Of a DNA stretch of 64,000 nucleotides, positions 22,801-36,900 are shown piece after piece. Source of the stretch: Rugalucina vietnamica. Lineage: Eukaryota > Mollusca > Bivalvia > Lucinida > Lucinidae. Location of the stretch: NCBI GenBank assembly GCA_964017185.1, contig OZ024874.1, positions 52,914,856 through 52,978,855 on the forward strand. Reading direction: 5' to 3'. The notes beneath the pieces are model-generated. The model did not search any database and was not told the origin of the DNA. It saw only the letters and a program-made list of their open reading frames with translations. Both the position numbers and the translations under genes were made by a program. Numbering within the stretch: the stretch's first letter is position 1; the number at the start of each line of letters is the position of its first letter.

Positions 22801-25800
22801 AAATAATTCCTATCGCCATCCACACAAAACTTTTCTGTGAAAAACTATTATCAGAGGCAAGTTTTAAACTTTAGTTTCTGACTTTCTTTTCAGCTTGTTA
22901 AAGTGTCACTAAAAAGGTTCATTGCCTAAAACTGCGCACTGCAGCCCACCTTATTTCTTGTGAATGATTTACTGCTTCCAAAGGACATGCAATTATATTT
23001 TACTTCTTACCTTGATAGATGTATGAACTGTTCTTACCTCCAACGTATGTTTTCTTTGTGATTTGTCATATGTACAATTTCATCTTTGGATTCAGCCTGC
23101 CCAGTGATAAACAACCCGGCTGCCGGTACTGTCTCGCTGTCAGACGGAACCAACTACCAGTCAGTGGCTACATTCAGCTGTAACACGGGGTATAACCTAA
23201 ATGGAGGCACAACAAGAACGTGTCAGGACAGTGGCGATTGGAGTGGGACTGCAGACCCAACCTGTGAGATAGTCGGTAAGTAATGCATAAGTTATGACGG
23301 TTTAAGGAAACCTATGCAATAATTTGATAATGATCTTATCCATATATTCGTCTCCGCTTTCCCGTTACTTCCCCGACTACTGGTTCAAAGATTCTCTGCA
23401 AAATGCCAGTATACAACATAACCACGTTTTATGATTTGTAAACATTTAACAAGAACTCTGATAATCATAATTTTGGCTAGGAACTATATTATCTAAACAT
23501 CTAGCTAAGCAGCTCCTCAATACCCCGATGTTATGATGTATCTTAATTTTGTCAGCGTTTGATCTACATACAGGGTGATCAGGAATATCTGATATACCAT
23601 TTTAAGCTTACATAATTTTGTTCCACAAACACATAACATAATAAACCTTAAATCACAATGGGCTGTGATAATTCAAATTTTGTTTGGTACGTAATAATAA
23701 GTAGTTCAAGTAATGGCATTTCGAATAATAGGGATCAAAAAATTTGATAGTTTTTGCATAATTCGTTTTTTACGTCAAATTAATTTTATTACGATGTCGC
23801 GTTCAGTCCGCGTGTGAATGTTTGCTACTACTGATGCACGAATGTGTGGCTTTATTTTCAAAACATTTTTGATTAGAGCTTTTCAGCTTTCAAAAAATAT
23901 TTGATTAAGGTGAATATGCATTTTCATTTTATTCTCCTCACAAGAAAAGGCGAGCTATCAAAACAAGCTTGACGCCATTGTAATGCAATATGGACGTCAT
24001 AAAAGGCTTATATGTAAATTTTATGAAATTGTTTGAACAGTTCTATTTTACATGTTAGTGGTGTATATATCTAATGTTTTATACTGAACTAAATTTGAAT
24101 CTTTGTAGATTATTTTGATATACGTGGGTTGGGATTTAAGTTCGTAGACTTTCTTTGTAAAAGATCAGATGTCTGTCACACAGACATTAAAATGTTATAA
24201 TCTGAAAATACATTCTTTTACCTATCATATAAGGTATAAAGCATTGTTCTACTCAAAATGGTATTCGCACAACAATGAATTAAACACAATGACCTTTCAT
24301 CACCCGGGGCACGTCGTGGAAATTCTGACGTCAAAACTACGTCAAATTTCAATAAGTGTCAGCATTAAAACGCTTTGTCTGTAACCGAACAACAAATCAT
24401 GCCTTTACTTATTTGCAAAGTTTCCTTCAGGGATTTTGGAATTATTATTGTGGAAATACTGCGATCATTAGATATTATAGTTCTTATACATAACTTTCTA
24501 TGCGTTTCATGCATATCAGTGTTTTAAATCAAGAATGTTGGCCGTAGCTGTAGACGAGAGCATTTCTCATCGTTAAAATTCAAGTACCTCCATTCTGAAA
24601 TCCCACATACCATTTTAAAATACCACTGCACGATCTGTTTCACAACTGTACAACACATCCCTATCATTTTGAATATTTCTGTGGGTATTTTGGCTAATCA
24701 AACATAAAATTTGATCAATGCTGTTGTTTTGACGTTGCCTGTTAACGCCATTCTTCTTTTCCAAGCAGGGCGACTGGCAATATATGAGCCGCATCATGAG
24801 AAAACAGGACTTTTTCTTATGCGAAAACAAAGACGCAGATCAGCTGTGCAGTAACTGCACAGCTGATCTGCGTCTTTGTTTTTGCTACTCGGATAGTACA
24901 ATTCCTCTTTAACTTAAAGCCAAAATCCCAAGCCTCTAGCCTGCTTCTGTGACTGTACAGGCCGGTTTATGTCAGACCTGGTCGGAAACCCCGAAGACCG
25001 GTTTTCTCGCGTCGCGGCTCATATTATCTCCAATAACAAATCAAGTCGTCGACATTTAAACTGAGATAACACTATGATACTGCAATGCCTTAAACTGATT
25101 TAGCTCAAGTTTTGGTTTGCAATATGATAATTATGGGTGTGTTCTTCAACGCCACATAACTTCAGAATTGTTAAAAATTCGACGTGTCCCGGGTAGCGAA
25201 ACGTAGGTTGCTATGGAGACCATTTTATGAGCACTGCGCAAAGTGTCTTGAAAAATATTGTTAACACGAAACAAGGAGACGTTGTTTATTTATAATAATG
25301 CATCAAATATCGGATAAATGCTGTTATATTCAATCAGTAGCCAAAGTCTACGAACTTAAATCCCAACCCTCGTAGATTTGAATAATTTATGTGCTGCTGA
25401 AACAAAATTATTAAAGGTCGTAATGGTATCACATATTCTGGATCACCCTGAAGATGCGCTGATTATAGAATGAGTTTAAGATGTTTAAGCCTGGCGCTTC
25501 ATTAATGGGTTACAGATGAAAAAATAGCGTCTAATTAATGTGTTTTAAAATGAAAGTATTCGCATCCAGTTGACGGGGAAGGAACATACCATTTTTCATA
25601 AATGGGTAATAAGTGATATTTTCCAGATTGTGGTGACCCTGGTATTGCTCAGTCCTCCGGCTTCACTCCGACAGATACGACGTACAGCCAACAGACTTTT
25701 GTTTCGTGTAACACAGGGTACTCCGGTGGAGGTCTAACGACATGCCAAGCATCTGGTGCTTGGGATCCCGTGCTTACCTGTGATCCTAAGGGTAGGTATA

Positions 25801-28800
25801 CTACTGCATAGAAGACACCGAACATCAGAACCCCATTTTCGTGATCCCTAGGGATATTCGCTTTCAGTGTACGACCAGAAACACAGAGCACTGACCTACG
25901 CGTTAAGACTACTTATTAGGATCGCAATGCTGCTGATATACGTACTTTCGAACTGTTCTTTTTTTTAAAACATCGATAATTGAAAAGATATATAAGTAGC
26001 CGAAACCGTGGTATGGTCCATCCCTTTTCTCATTAATATGCTCACTACTCTTAAAGGATGTCAGTTTTATTTCTGTTCAGTGTTAATTTGGTAATTTCAA
26101 GTACTTTGACAGTGTTAATATTTACGACGTCAGGTACATGTTATATCACTCTGCAAATAGGTCACTGTATGGGCGTTACCTCATGAATACGTTATTGGGT
26201 ATGGTCTACCTTTGACTTAGGTAAAAGCTACAGGTATACAGTTAAAAGATTCAACTCACATGTTTTCCGTTAAAAATAAGAATGAAATACGAGTTTGTCT
26301 AATTCACTGCATTGGACAAAATACAGGTAGCTGATTTCTAACGGTAAATATGTGACAGCGGTCTAGGCTGACTGAGTACGAGTTTTCAATAATCTCCCTA
26401 CTTGAACACATGGACTAGCCGACCACGCCCAGATATGAATATTAAAGTTGCCGCCTATACAGTAACCTATTTGCCCAATTACACCATTATAAATTATTGA
26501 GATGTAGTGGTTTTCTTTTCGTATCATAAATCTATCCAGATTGTGGTTCTCTGGCGCCCCCTACCGACGGTACGGTTAATGCCCCTGTTACCACGTATCA
26601 GTCGGAGGCCACTTTCTCATGCAACACTGGCTACACGCTCCAGGGGTCCCCCACTCTCACCTGTCAGTCTGATGCTACATGGGATAATGCGCCGCCAACC
26701 TGTTTAATAAATGGTATGGAATTAATTATTACTTTATTTAAAAACGTCACATACAAGGCCGAGAGACATTGATGATTACCTCTAGTGGCAATCTTAGGAA
26801 TCTACTGCATATACAGTCCCGCTTGCGTAAATGTACTCATTGATTACGCGTAACGTACGCGCGTATTACGCACGTAATACGCACCTTATTTATACGCGTA
26901 TGTTTCAATAGCCAATCATAATTCAATTCCTCTTACACGTATGATGCGCATAACGTGCGTACATTACGCGTAATGATTTTAACCAATAAGCTGGCAATTC
27001 ATAAAGCCAGTCATTACGAATATTTGAGTATATACGCGTATTTTTGTAACCAATCGGGAGTGAAACAGTCTTACGCAAAGAATACGCGTAACATACGCGT
27101 AATGAATCAGCCAATAATGTTGAATTTGTATGGTTAAAGCAAAAAACCGGATTTTGCTTTAGACTAAAACAATAGATCTATCTAATCTTTGCTCAAACTG
27201 AGTCCTGCGGTATAAATTAATTGCCTCGAACGAATAACATGTCCGTGATCGCCCCCATGAGAAATATGTTCAGTGCATCTGTTCATCCCTGGATCGGTTC
27301 CTGATCTGACACCGAGTTTCTGTAGTGTTCGCTTGCTTTTGGATGCAGTTGAGATAATTAAAAAAAAAAAAAGATATACAAGAAGGAGAAAGAAACGTGG
27401 AAGAAAAACAAGTACAAACCTTACACCGTATAGTGGTGCTTCTACAAAATAGAGGAGGAACTCTACGACTATTAAAGATTAATGTCTGACTTATCTGTCC
27501 ACTTGTTTTCCCGAGACGCTTCAAATCTAAAATAATATTCCTCACTTCGATGTTCATTTTTGTTCCTTTCGCCATCTTGGTTACAAAGAAATTTCGATTT
27601 ATTTTGAACGAAATCTTAACTCATTCGGAAACTAGTTATAATCTGATATTAGGGTCAGAGACACATAAAAGGATTTCACAATATACTTGAATATATTCAC
27701 GTCATTAATTTTCATCAATAAAATCCATTATACTTGCGCATTCTTTACTTTCGATGTTATAATAAAATCAACCGTTAGGTACTTAAGCTTTTGTATCCCT
27801 TATGATACGCGTAAATACGCGTAAACGTATTGACAATCTGACTGGCCGATCATTTATACGCGCAATGTCTGAAGCTTACGCGTATCGACGCTTTAATCAC
27901 TGCTTATGAATATTTATTAGATACGTTAAATGCGCGTATGTTACGCGTGAATGCGCGTAAATAGCATTACGTGCGTAACACGCGCGTTATACGCGTATGA
28001 TACGCGTAAATGGAGTACATTTACGCGAGCGGGAGTGTACATGCAGGAATTACATGCGATTTTATTTTAGATGTTTTCTCCTCTTAAAAGAATTGACGTT
28101 GCTTTTGTTTGCCCATGGTTTTCATGAAATTGGTATGTATGTAGCTCAGGTTGTATAAACAATTAAGTTTTATACAACTTTAGATAGAATTTCACTTTTT
28201 GTCAGATTGTGGTACTTTGGCTGACCCTCCAAATGGCGTCGCCGATTATTCTGGAGGAACCACGTACAATTCTGTGGCGACATTTACCTGCAATACCGGG
28301 TACACAATGGTCGGTAGTGCCACAAGTACATGCCAGGCGAACGAACAGTGGGATAATGCAGACCCTGATTGTCAGATAAACGGTATGTACTAAAAAGACT
28401 GAAGTCTTATGCACAAAATCCATTTTTGGACCGTGATGAGGCTGGTAGTTGGTCGATCAAACCATAAAAAAAGACCAACTGGTCCGAAAATAATGCTGTG
28501 TATTGAATAGGCAAATATGTTAAAATGAATGTATATTTGTGGCTTTCCTTCTGAGCTTTATTGTAACTTTTCGATCCCAATATTCGCGTATATGACCACT
28601 GTCATTATTATTGTCGATACGAAGATAAAAGTAACTAATCGTCTTCAAAATCAAGGTTCTTGCCACCATTGCTACTGTGGCTTCACATCCCGTATTGTTT
28701 CGGGTTTGCTCTAGACACAAATGTCATTTTATAATGCAGTGCATAGGGTCCCTTAAACCTGAAAATAAACAGGAACTTGGTTTATATCTTATTGATTCAT

Positions 28801-30869
28801 TATGCAGATTGTGGAACCTTGGCCAACCCTCCAAACGGTGTTGCCGACAATTCAGGAGGAACAACCTACTTGTCTGAGGTTACTTTCACCTGTGATATGG
28901 GATATTACATGGCAGGAACGGGTACCAGTACATGTCAGGCGAACGAACAGTGGGACAATACGGACCCGCAGTGCACAATATATGGTAAATGACCAGGGCC
29001 CAGAATTACAATGCTCCTTTAACGTTAAGGTAGACCTTAGTTAAGGTGGCGAATTTCAGCATCCAAAAAGATGCATATAAAACTTACTGAAATCAAACTT
29101 ATAGGTTTTATTATGTAAATAACATTTATTCTGCACACTTGTATATTTTCGTAAATACAGTTATTGATTTAAACGGTACAATATCGTGTCAAAATTTGAC
29201 ACCTTAACTAAGGTGGGCCTTAACTTTAAGGAAGCATTGTAATTCTGGGCCCTGTAATCAATATTTGGTCAAACGAATGATAAGTCTCAAAAAGGTCATA
29301 TACCATGGTTATTATACGAAAAATAAATATAAATAATTTATGGTTATTGTTATACATTGCAAAAATTGTTGACATCTAGGTGTCTCCAAATTTAAGATGA
29401 ATGTCTATGTTCAGTGATGTTTGTGATCTTTATTTCAAATCTAATCGAATAAATGGTAAATGTGACATTGGCAGGCAACCTTATGACGTCTATATTTGTT
29501 TTATCACTGTCTTTGTTAAAGTTGGTTAATATGGTTCAAATATAATATGGTAAACGTCTATTCAAATGATAACTACAGTATCTATGGTGATAAACGCCTA
29601 CAAGTCAAGTAAATGGTACCTATGGTTGAAATATACTAAAGGACTTCGAAAACGCCTCACTTCTTTTATTGATTCTTACTTACTAGTCTATCAGAATACA
29701 GAACAAATGGGTAATTTTTTTTAAACTGAAAAGTATAGTCAGTCTGCTTAACTTCAATACCAAAAGAGAAACGTCAACGCCAGTTATAAACGTCATACAC
29801 AATGAATTCATATTGTGTCAAGCAAACCCAGAATTCAACAAAATCACATTCTGGGGACATTTTGAAAACAAATTTGTCTTTTGTCTAAAGCCTATATCTC
29901 AAATGACATGATATATAATTCGGCAAATAGGTCATTGTATGGGCGTTACCTCATGAATTCGTTATTGGGTATGGTCTACATTCGACTTAGGTAAAAGCTA
30001 AAGGTATACAGTTAAAAGATTCAACTCACATGTTTTCCGTTAGAAAATAAGAATGAAATACGAGTTTGTCTAATTCGCTGGATTGGACGAAATAAAGGTA
30101 GCTGATTTCTAACGGTATATATGTGACAGCTGTCCGGGCTGAGTTCGACTTTTCTATAATCTACCCATTCGAACAGATGGACTAGCCGACCACGCCCAGA
30201 TATGAATATTAAAGTTACCGCCCATACAGTGACCGATTTGCCCAATTATACCACATTGTTATTCTATCTATCGCCTGAGGGTTTTAATAATTTTTGCTAG
30301 AAAATTCTGAGCCTGAGTACTTTTTGGACAAGAGTTTTAAAAAGTGTCGAAAATAACTTTTTCAAACTAGTGACCTTATCTTTTTTCATTCAGTATCTAA
30401 CTAACTGCCGATTTTGAATCCGTAAAAGTCCTGATTGTTTCCACCCTAACCATGACATCGAATAGGGACAATTGTGTCGAAATATTTATTCACTGGGATT
30501 AGTTCTAACCAGATATTTTTGTCTCCTTTCACACAAATAACTAGAAAAAGTGCCTTGAGAGGCACGTATACCCCCGGCTGGTAGCCACCAACCCCACTCC
30601 CTACCCCCTCCCTAACCACCCAGCATATGTTCACCCCTGACACTGAATCTCAAATCCCCAATGAAAGACAGTATCCTTATCAAGTACATTTTAGAAATGT
30701 GCTTTAATAATAAAAGCAATTGGCCGACAAACATGGGGGAGTGCAGTTTTAGAATGACACTACTTTAAAGCAGTATACAGAGCTGACTTGTATACTCAAT
30801 CTAGGACTTAATCGCGGACATTGTGGGTCAGGTCCTCAGTCCTAGATGGAAATGATAAAAGAATGTCAT

Positions 30870-30927
<58 letters not shown>

Positions 30928-33900
30928 CGTCCCGGATCTTGACCTTTAGCCCCACCCCCAGCCTTGGTCCCTAGGGTCCAAACCCTACATGGTACCTGTG
31001 GTCTAAGTTTGAATGCTTTCTGATACATGGTTGTCAAGAAATAAACCTATGTACACATAATATTTATCTTGGTGGCTCATATTATACAGATGTGTCCTAC
31101 ATTTTGACCTCCAGCCCCACCCCTGGGCTTTGGTGCTATGAATATAAAAGTCAACCCTAAAGGGTATCCATGAACCAAATAGAAATACATTCCTTATTTG
31201 TTAAGATATTAACGTAGAGAAAGAAAAACACTGTAAATAGGACATTTCAAGGTGACCTGGATTTTGAACTCTAGCCGCACCCCTGGGCATAGACTCTGGG
31301 GTCCGAACTCACCGAAACAAAGCAAACACTATAGGATAACTAAAGTCCAAATATGAATGATTTCTGATAATTGGATTATGAGACATACACCATTAGAGAA
31401 ACTTTAACCAAAACTTTGACGCAAATTAAAGGTGACCTAGATTTTGAACTCTAGCCCCACCCCCAGGCATGGACCCTGGGGTCCGAACTCATGGAATCAA
31501 AGCAAACCCAATAGGGTACCTAAAGTCCAAATATGAATGATTTCTGATAAATGGTCCTTGAGATATACACCACTAGAGAAACTTTAACCAAAACTTTGTC
31601 GCAAATTAAAGGTGTCCTAGATTTTGATCTCTAGCCCCACCCCCGGGCAAGGACCCTGGGGTGCGAACTCATGGAAACAAAGCAAACCCTATAGGGTACC
31701 TATGGTCCAAATATGAATGGTGTCTGCATGAGATATACACCACTAGAGAAACTTTACCCAAAACTTTGACGCAAATTCTACTGAACTAACGAACGAACGA
31801 ACGAACAAACGAACTAACGAACATACGAACGGACGAATGGACAAACGGAAAAGCGAAAACTATATACCCGTCGGCATAAATGCCGGGGGTATAATTATGC
31901 TAAACTTTTGACGAAGAGTATATAATGGTATTAATATAATAGTCATGATACTGTCTATATTTCTCGAACCAATCTGGTATGTTATAGACTGCGGTACACT
32001 TGGTCCTCCTGCCAACGGCGGCGTGACGTTTCCGAGTGGGACGGAGTACGGCGGGTCCGCTGATTTCACATGTGACCCGGGGTACGATCTAAATGGCGTG
32101 CCGTCACGGACCTGTCAGGATGGTGGTAGCTGGAGTGATGCTGATCCAACCTGTGATATAAAAGGTGAGATTGGAGACTCCCAAACTGAATGTATTTCTT
32201 TATTTGTAAATGCGATCACAAGAAGTAATTGTTGCCTCTTTCAGAGTCACAGCAACTGAAGACATCAACCTTCTACACCATATTTTAACAGTATAACCTG
32301 CATAAAACTGGATTTATTCTGTTTACATTTTTCTTACTGGCTATTTGTTGTTATTTTGTTCCTAGCTATATTTTGTGGCCAAATAGTGCAATACTTGCCT
32401 ATATTTTCTCATGCAGACTGTGGGCAACTAGTAGCCCCTGACAACGGCGGCGTGACATATACGAACAACGGAGCCACCACATACCAGGAGGTTGCCACTT
32501 TCACCTGTGATCCAGGCTACGATTTGACGGGGGATACTACCCGGACTTGTGAGGCTAGCGGGAGCTGGGGAGGGGCTTCTCCAACATGCATAATTAAAGG
32601 TATGAAATTAATTGGATACGGCCGTTTTTCTTTCCATATATTAGATCTTCAAATTCAAAATCTAAAAAAAGTATGAATTTCGCCAGCAACTTTGTTAGAT
32701 GCCAGGTGCCAAATATTTCTCTATCCGTGCTACAGGGGAAAATGTGTTTCTCTCAAGTGCACATTCAAAATCAGGGCCCATAGAATGGGGCTTTTACATG
32801 CTGGCACCAATCAACCACGCTATCCTAAAATAGCGATCACGAGTTTTACTGATAAATATTAAATCTTGAAATTCCAGACTGTGGTTCGCTGACTGCTCCT
32901 ACTGATGGCACCGTGGACACGACGTCAGGAACAACCTTCGGGGAAACGGCCACCTATACTTGTAATACTGGATACAGTCTTATTGGGGATAACTCCAGGC
33001 TGTGTCAGGCTGATGGAACCTGGGCAGGGGCTCCACCGGCTTGCCAAATACTGGGTAAATAGTATTTGGTCACATTAAAATGAGTTTCATTGATTCTCAA
33101 TTATTCACAACCTTATTGATGTTTAAAAATGAAAATTATAAAAATATATAGATAAATAAATGAATAGATAAATGTTGTCATATTAAAAAACACATATTAA
33201 GCTAAAATCGTTTGAGTTTTATGATTCAACTTCATGAAAGCCAAAAAAAAAAAAATACGAAACATTTATTTGCAATAGCATAAGTTGCATTCACGAACAG
33301 TTGACTGTCACTACAGCATACTACTTTGTCAACCCATTTTGTGTGTGTCCGAGTCTGAAAAAATAACATATTCTGAATATGATATTATTTCATAAACACC
33401 TTAGTGACTTTATATTCAGACTGTATGACCCTGACCAGCCCTACTAACGGTCAGGTATCAGTTGGTGCCACCACCTACAACTCTGTGGCTACCTATACTT
33501 GTGACAGTGGCTACGATATTGTTGGGGTTGCTAGCCGGACGTGCCAGCCTGATGGACTCTGGAGCGGGGAACCACCGACATGTCAACTCAAAGGTACCAT
33601 TTGCTAAATGCAACATAAACCAAAACAGAATATTTTGAAGCTAATAGTCCGTTACATTTTGAAATATAGCGTTTCTGAAGGGCCGTTGACCAGTATAGCA
33701 CCGTATATCATGGAACTTCCCCCGCATCATGGTAGTATCATTCTGGGTATTTTTAAGTCAGGTCAGTTTAACTGCTACTGTAACATGTAATCAGTACTAC
33801 CTGTTGTCATGCGGTGCAGATGGGGCTCGTTAGCCTTGGAAGGCAACTCATCTAGGAGTTAAGCTAGTTCTCTACACAAAAATCTAGCTGGGCAGGGGGA

Positions 33901-36900
33901 ACTCATTAGTCTTGGTTGACAGCCCTCCTAGGAGTTTACAGGTCTCTAAACAAAACCTAAGAAAGGGTAGATGGAGCTCTTCAGCTGTGGCCAGCAATTC
34001 ATCTAGGAGAAGGAAACTCCAAAATCAAACCTGTGTGTCTGGATATGCCTAGTCCAGATATGCAAAGACTGTTTCGGTAGATGGAGCGGAAGAAATCATC
34101 TGATTCAACGGTTCAGAAAGCGATACAGCAACATGTTGTGGAACATGCAGAGCGTGACAAGGCACTAAAGATGTTACGGTCATCCACTGCATCCAAACCC
34201 AACTCCAGACGTCTTGACCTGTGTCTTGCCTCTGGGCGCAGCTGGGCGAGGACTAGAGAGTGAGGTTGACGTTGCGCACCTCTTCCTCACTATAATCCAA
34301 TTTCATAGCGCATGTCATCTTATTTCCCAACACACAAGCACTTGCATACACAACAATTTCATCACACTTGCACCCACATACCTACAAAGTCCTGTGGCGA
34401 TGGGCGAGTGGCGAAGCAGCAGGTGTAGGACACACTGGGAGCTGTAGTTGCAGACCTGCACACAGGCGGCTCAGTTCTAATGGTCGCTTTCTGTGAGGAG
34501 AAGCAGTAAGCAGAATTCGGCAGTCGGCTGAGTGACTGAGCAGACCTATTTAGGACCGCACTGCTCACCCCCGTAGCATGGGGAAGGGGCTAGAAAAGGT
34601 GCCCTAAACAATTGCCTGCTTCAAACCCCTGGCTGGTTAACCGCGATCAGCGGGGATCCCCTTAAGCGGTCGAAATACAAAGAAAAAAGCTAGAGTAATC
34701 CCCTTACGGATTGGCGCATAGAATGTGCGCACTTTAATGGATAGTGCTGGGTCAGATAGACCACAGCGTAGAACGGCCCTTGTGGGCAGAGAACTTGGGA
34801 GGTATGATATACAGATAACTGCATTGAGTGAGACTCGGTTCGCAGATGTTGGGGAGATCAAAGAAGTTGGTGCTGGATACACCTTCTTCTGGAGTGGACG
34901 CAAAAGTGAAGAGAGGCGTGAAGCAGGAGTTGGCTTTGCCATCAAAACAGAACTTGTTGGTAAGCTGTCAGGATTGCCAAAAGGCATTAATGACCGTCTA
35001 ATGACATTGAGACTTCCTCTGTCAGGCAATAAACATGCAACTATTGTCAGTGCTTATGCACCCACAATGACCAATCCAGATGAGGTCAAGGGCAAGTTCT
35101 ATGATGACCTAGACAATGTTATTTCTGCAACACCCCGCACAGACAAGCTTATCCTTCTTGGCGACTTTAATGCCAGAGTGGGTACAGACCACCAGACCTG
35201 GGAAGGAGTTATAGGTCCAGAAGGGGTTGGAAAGTGCAACAGCAATGGTCTCTTGCTTCTCAGGAAGTGTGCTGAACATGATCTTCTAATCACCAACACA
35301 GTCTTCCGTCTACCTAATAGGAACAAAACATCCTGGATGCATCCCCGTTCCAAACACTGGCATCTCATAGACTATGTCATAGTGCGGAGAACAGACAGGC
35401 AGGATGTTAAAGTGACAAAGACTATGTGTGGTGCAGACTGCTGGACAGATCATAGACTGGTTGTCAGCAAACTCAACCTAAGAATACAGCCTGCGAGGCG
35501 ACCTCAAGGCAAGAAAGCTCCTAAGAGACTGGATGTCTCAAAGCTGAATAAAGACAGCATGAGACAAGATTTCTTAACAGACATTTGCAACCAACTGGAT
35601 GCAATGAATCTCAGTTCAGAGGACCCCGAAGAAAACTGGTCAGTTTTCCATAAAACAGTTCTTTCTTCAGCTGCAAGCACCTTAGGCCATCCATCTCGCA
35701 AACATCAAGACTGGTTTGATGAGAATGATGATGAAATTCAGAGGCTTCTTGAAGAAAAGCACCGTTTGCTCAAGGCACATCAAGATGATACTAGCTCAGT
35801 ATCAAAGAAAGCAGCCTACAGCAACATTTGTAAGACAGTCCAGACCAAGCTTAGGGACATGCAAGATTCCTGGCTGAGGAAGAAAACAGAAGAAATTCAG
35901 TATTTTGCGGACAGAAAGGACATGAAGAAATTTCATGATGCACTGAAAACCATTTATGGTCCAAAGAGTTCTGGAGCCACCACATTGCTCAGTGCAGATG
36001 GAAACACTCTTCTCATAGATAAAGAAGCTATCTTGGAAAGGTGGGCAGAACACTTCAATAGTGTGCTTAATCGACCATCAAGCATCAATCAGGATGCAAT
36101 CGACAGACTTCCACAGATAGAGTGCAATGTTCTGTTAGATGAATTTCCTACCGTTACGGAAACAAGAAAAGCAGTTCAACAACTATCATCTGGCAAAGCC
36201 CCAGGTGCAGATGCAATTCCTGCCGAAGTTTACAAGGCTGGGGGGCTACCCATGGCAGAGAAACTGACAGAGTTGTTTCACTGTATGTGGAGGAAGGAGG
36301 CTATCCCACAAGAATTTAAGGATGCATCCATAATCCACCTATACAAGCGGAAAGGAAATACTCAAGTCTGTGACAATCACAGAGGCATCTCCCTCCTATC
36401 AATTGCTGGGAAGATACTTGCAAAAATTCTGTTAAATCGTCTGAATGCTCATCTTGATCAGACGGGACTTATCCCAGAAAGTCAATGTGGATTCAGAAAA
36501 AAACAGAGGGACAATAGACATGATCTTCACAGCAAGACAGCTTCAGGAGAAATGCCAAGAACAGAATGTAGATCTATACATGACGTTTGTTGACCTCACC
36601 AAAGCTTTTGACACTGTTAGTCGTGATGGACTCTGGAAAATCATGGCCAAGTTTGGCTGTCCACCCAGATTCATAGCTATGGTGCGGCAGTTTCATGATG
36701 GCATGCAGGCACGTGTGCAAAATGATGGAGAGTTCTCTGAACCATTTGAAGTAACTAATGGGGTCAAACAAGGCTGTGTTCTGGCACCAACACTGTTCAG
36801 CATGATGTTTTCTGCCATGCTTATGGATGCTTTTCAGGACAGTGACACTGGTTTTCCAATCAGGTACCGTTTTGATGGCAACATATTCAACCTCAGAAGG

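Noticed and set aside
30874-30925. Poly(A) tail of a processed retrocopy
   Set aside because: No gene-like sequence upstream on either strand; the tract lies inside a larger dispersed element.
34081-34263. Separate small gene
   Set aside because: Lies in the 5' region of LINE copy 2 and is probably a remnant or leader open frame of the element; kept only as part of that entry.
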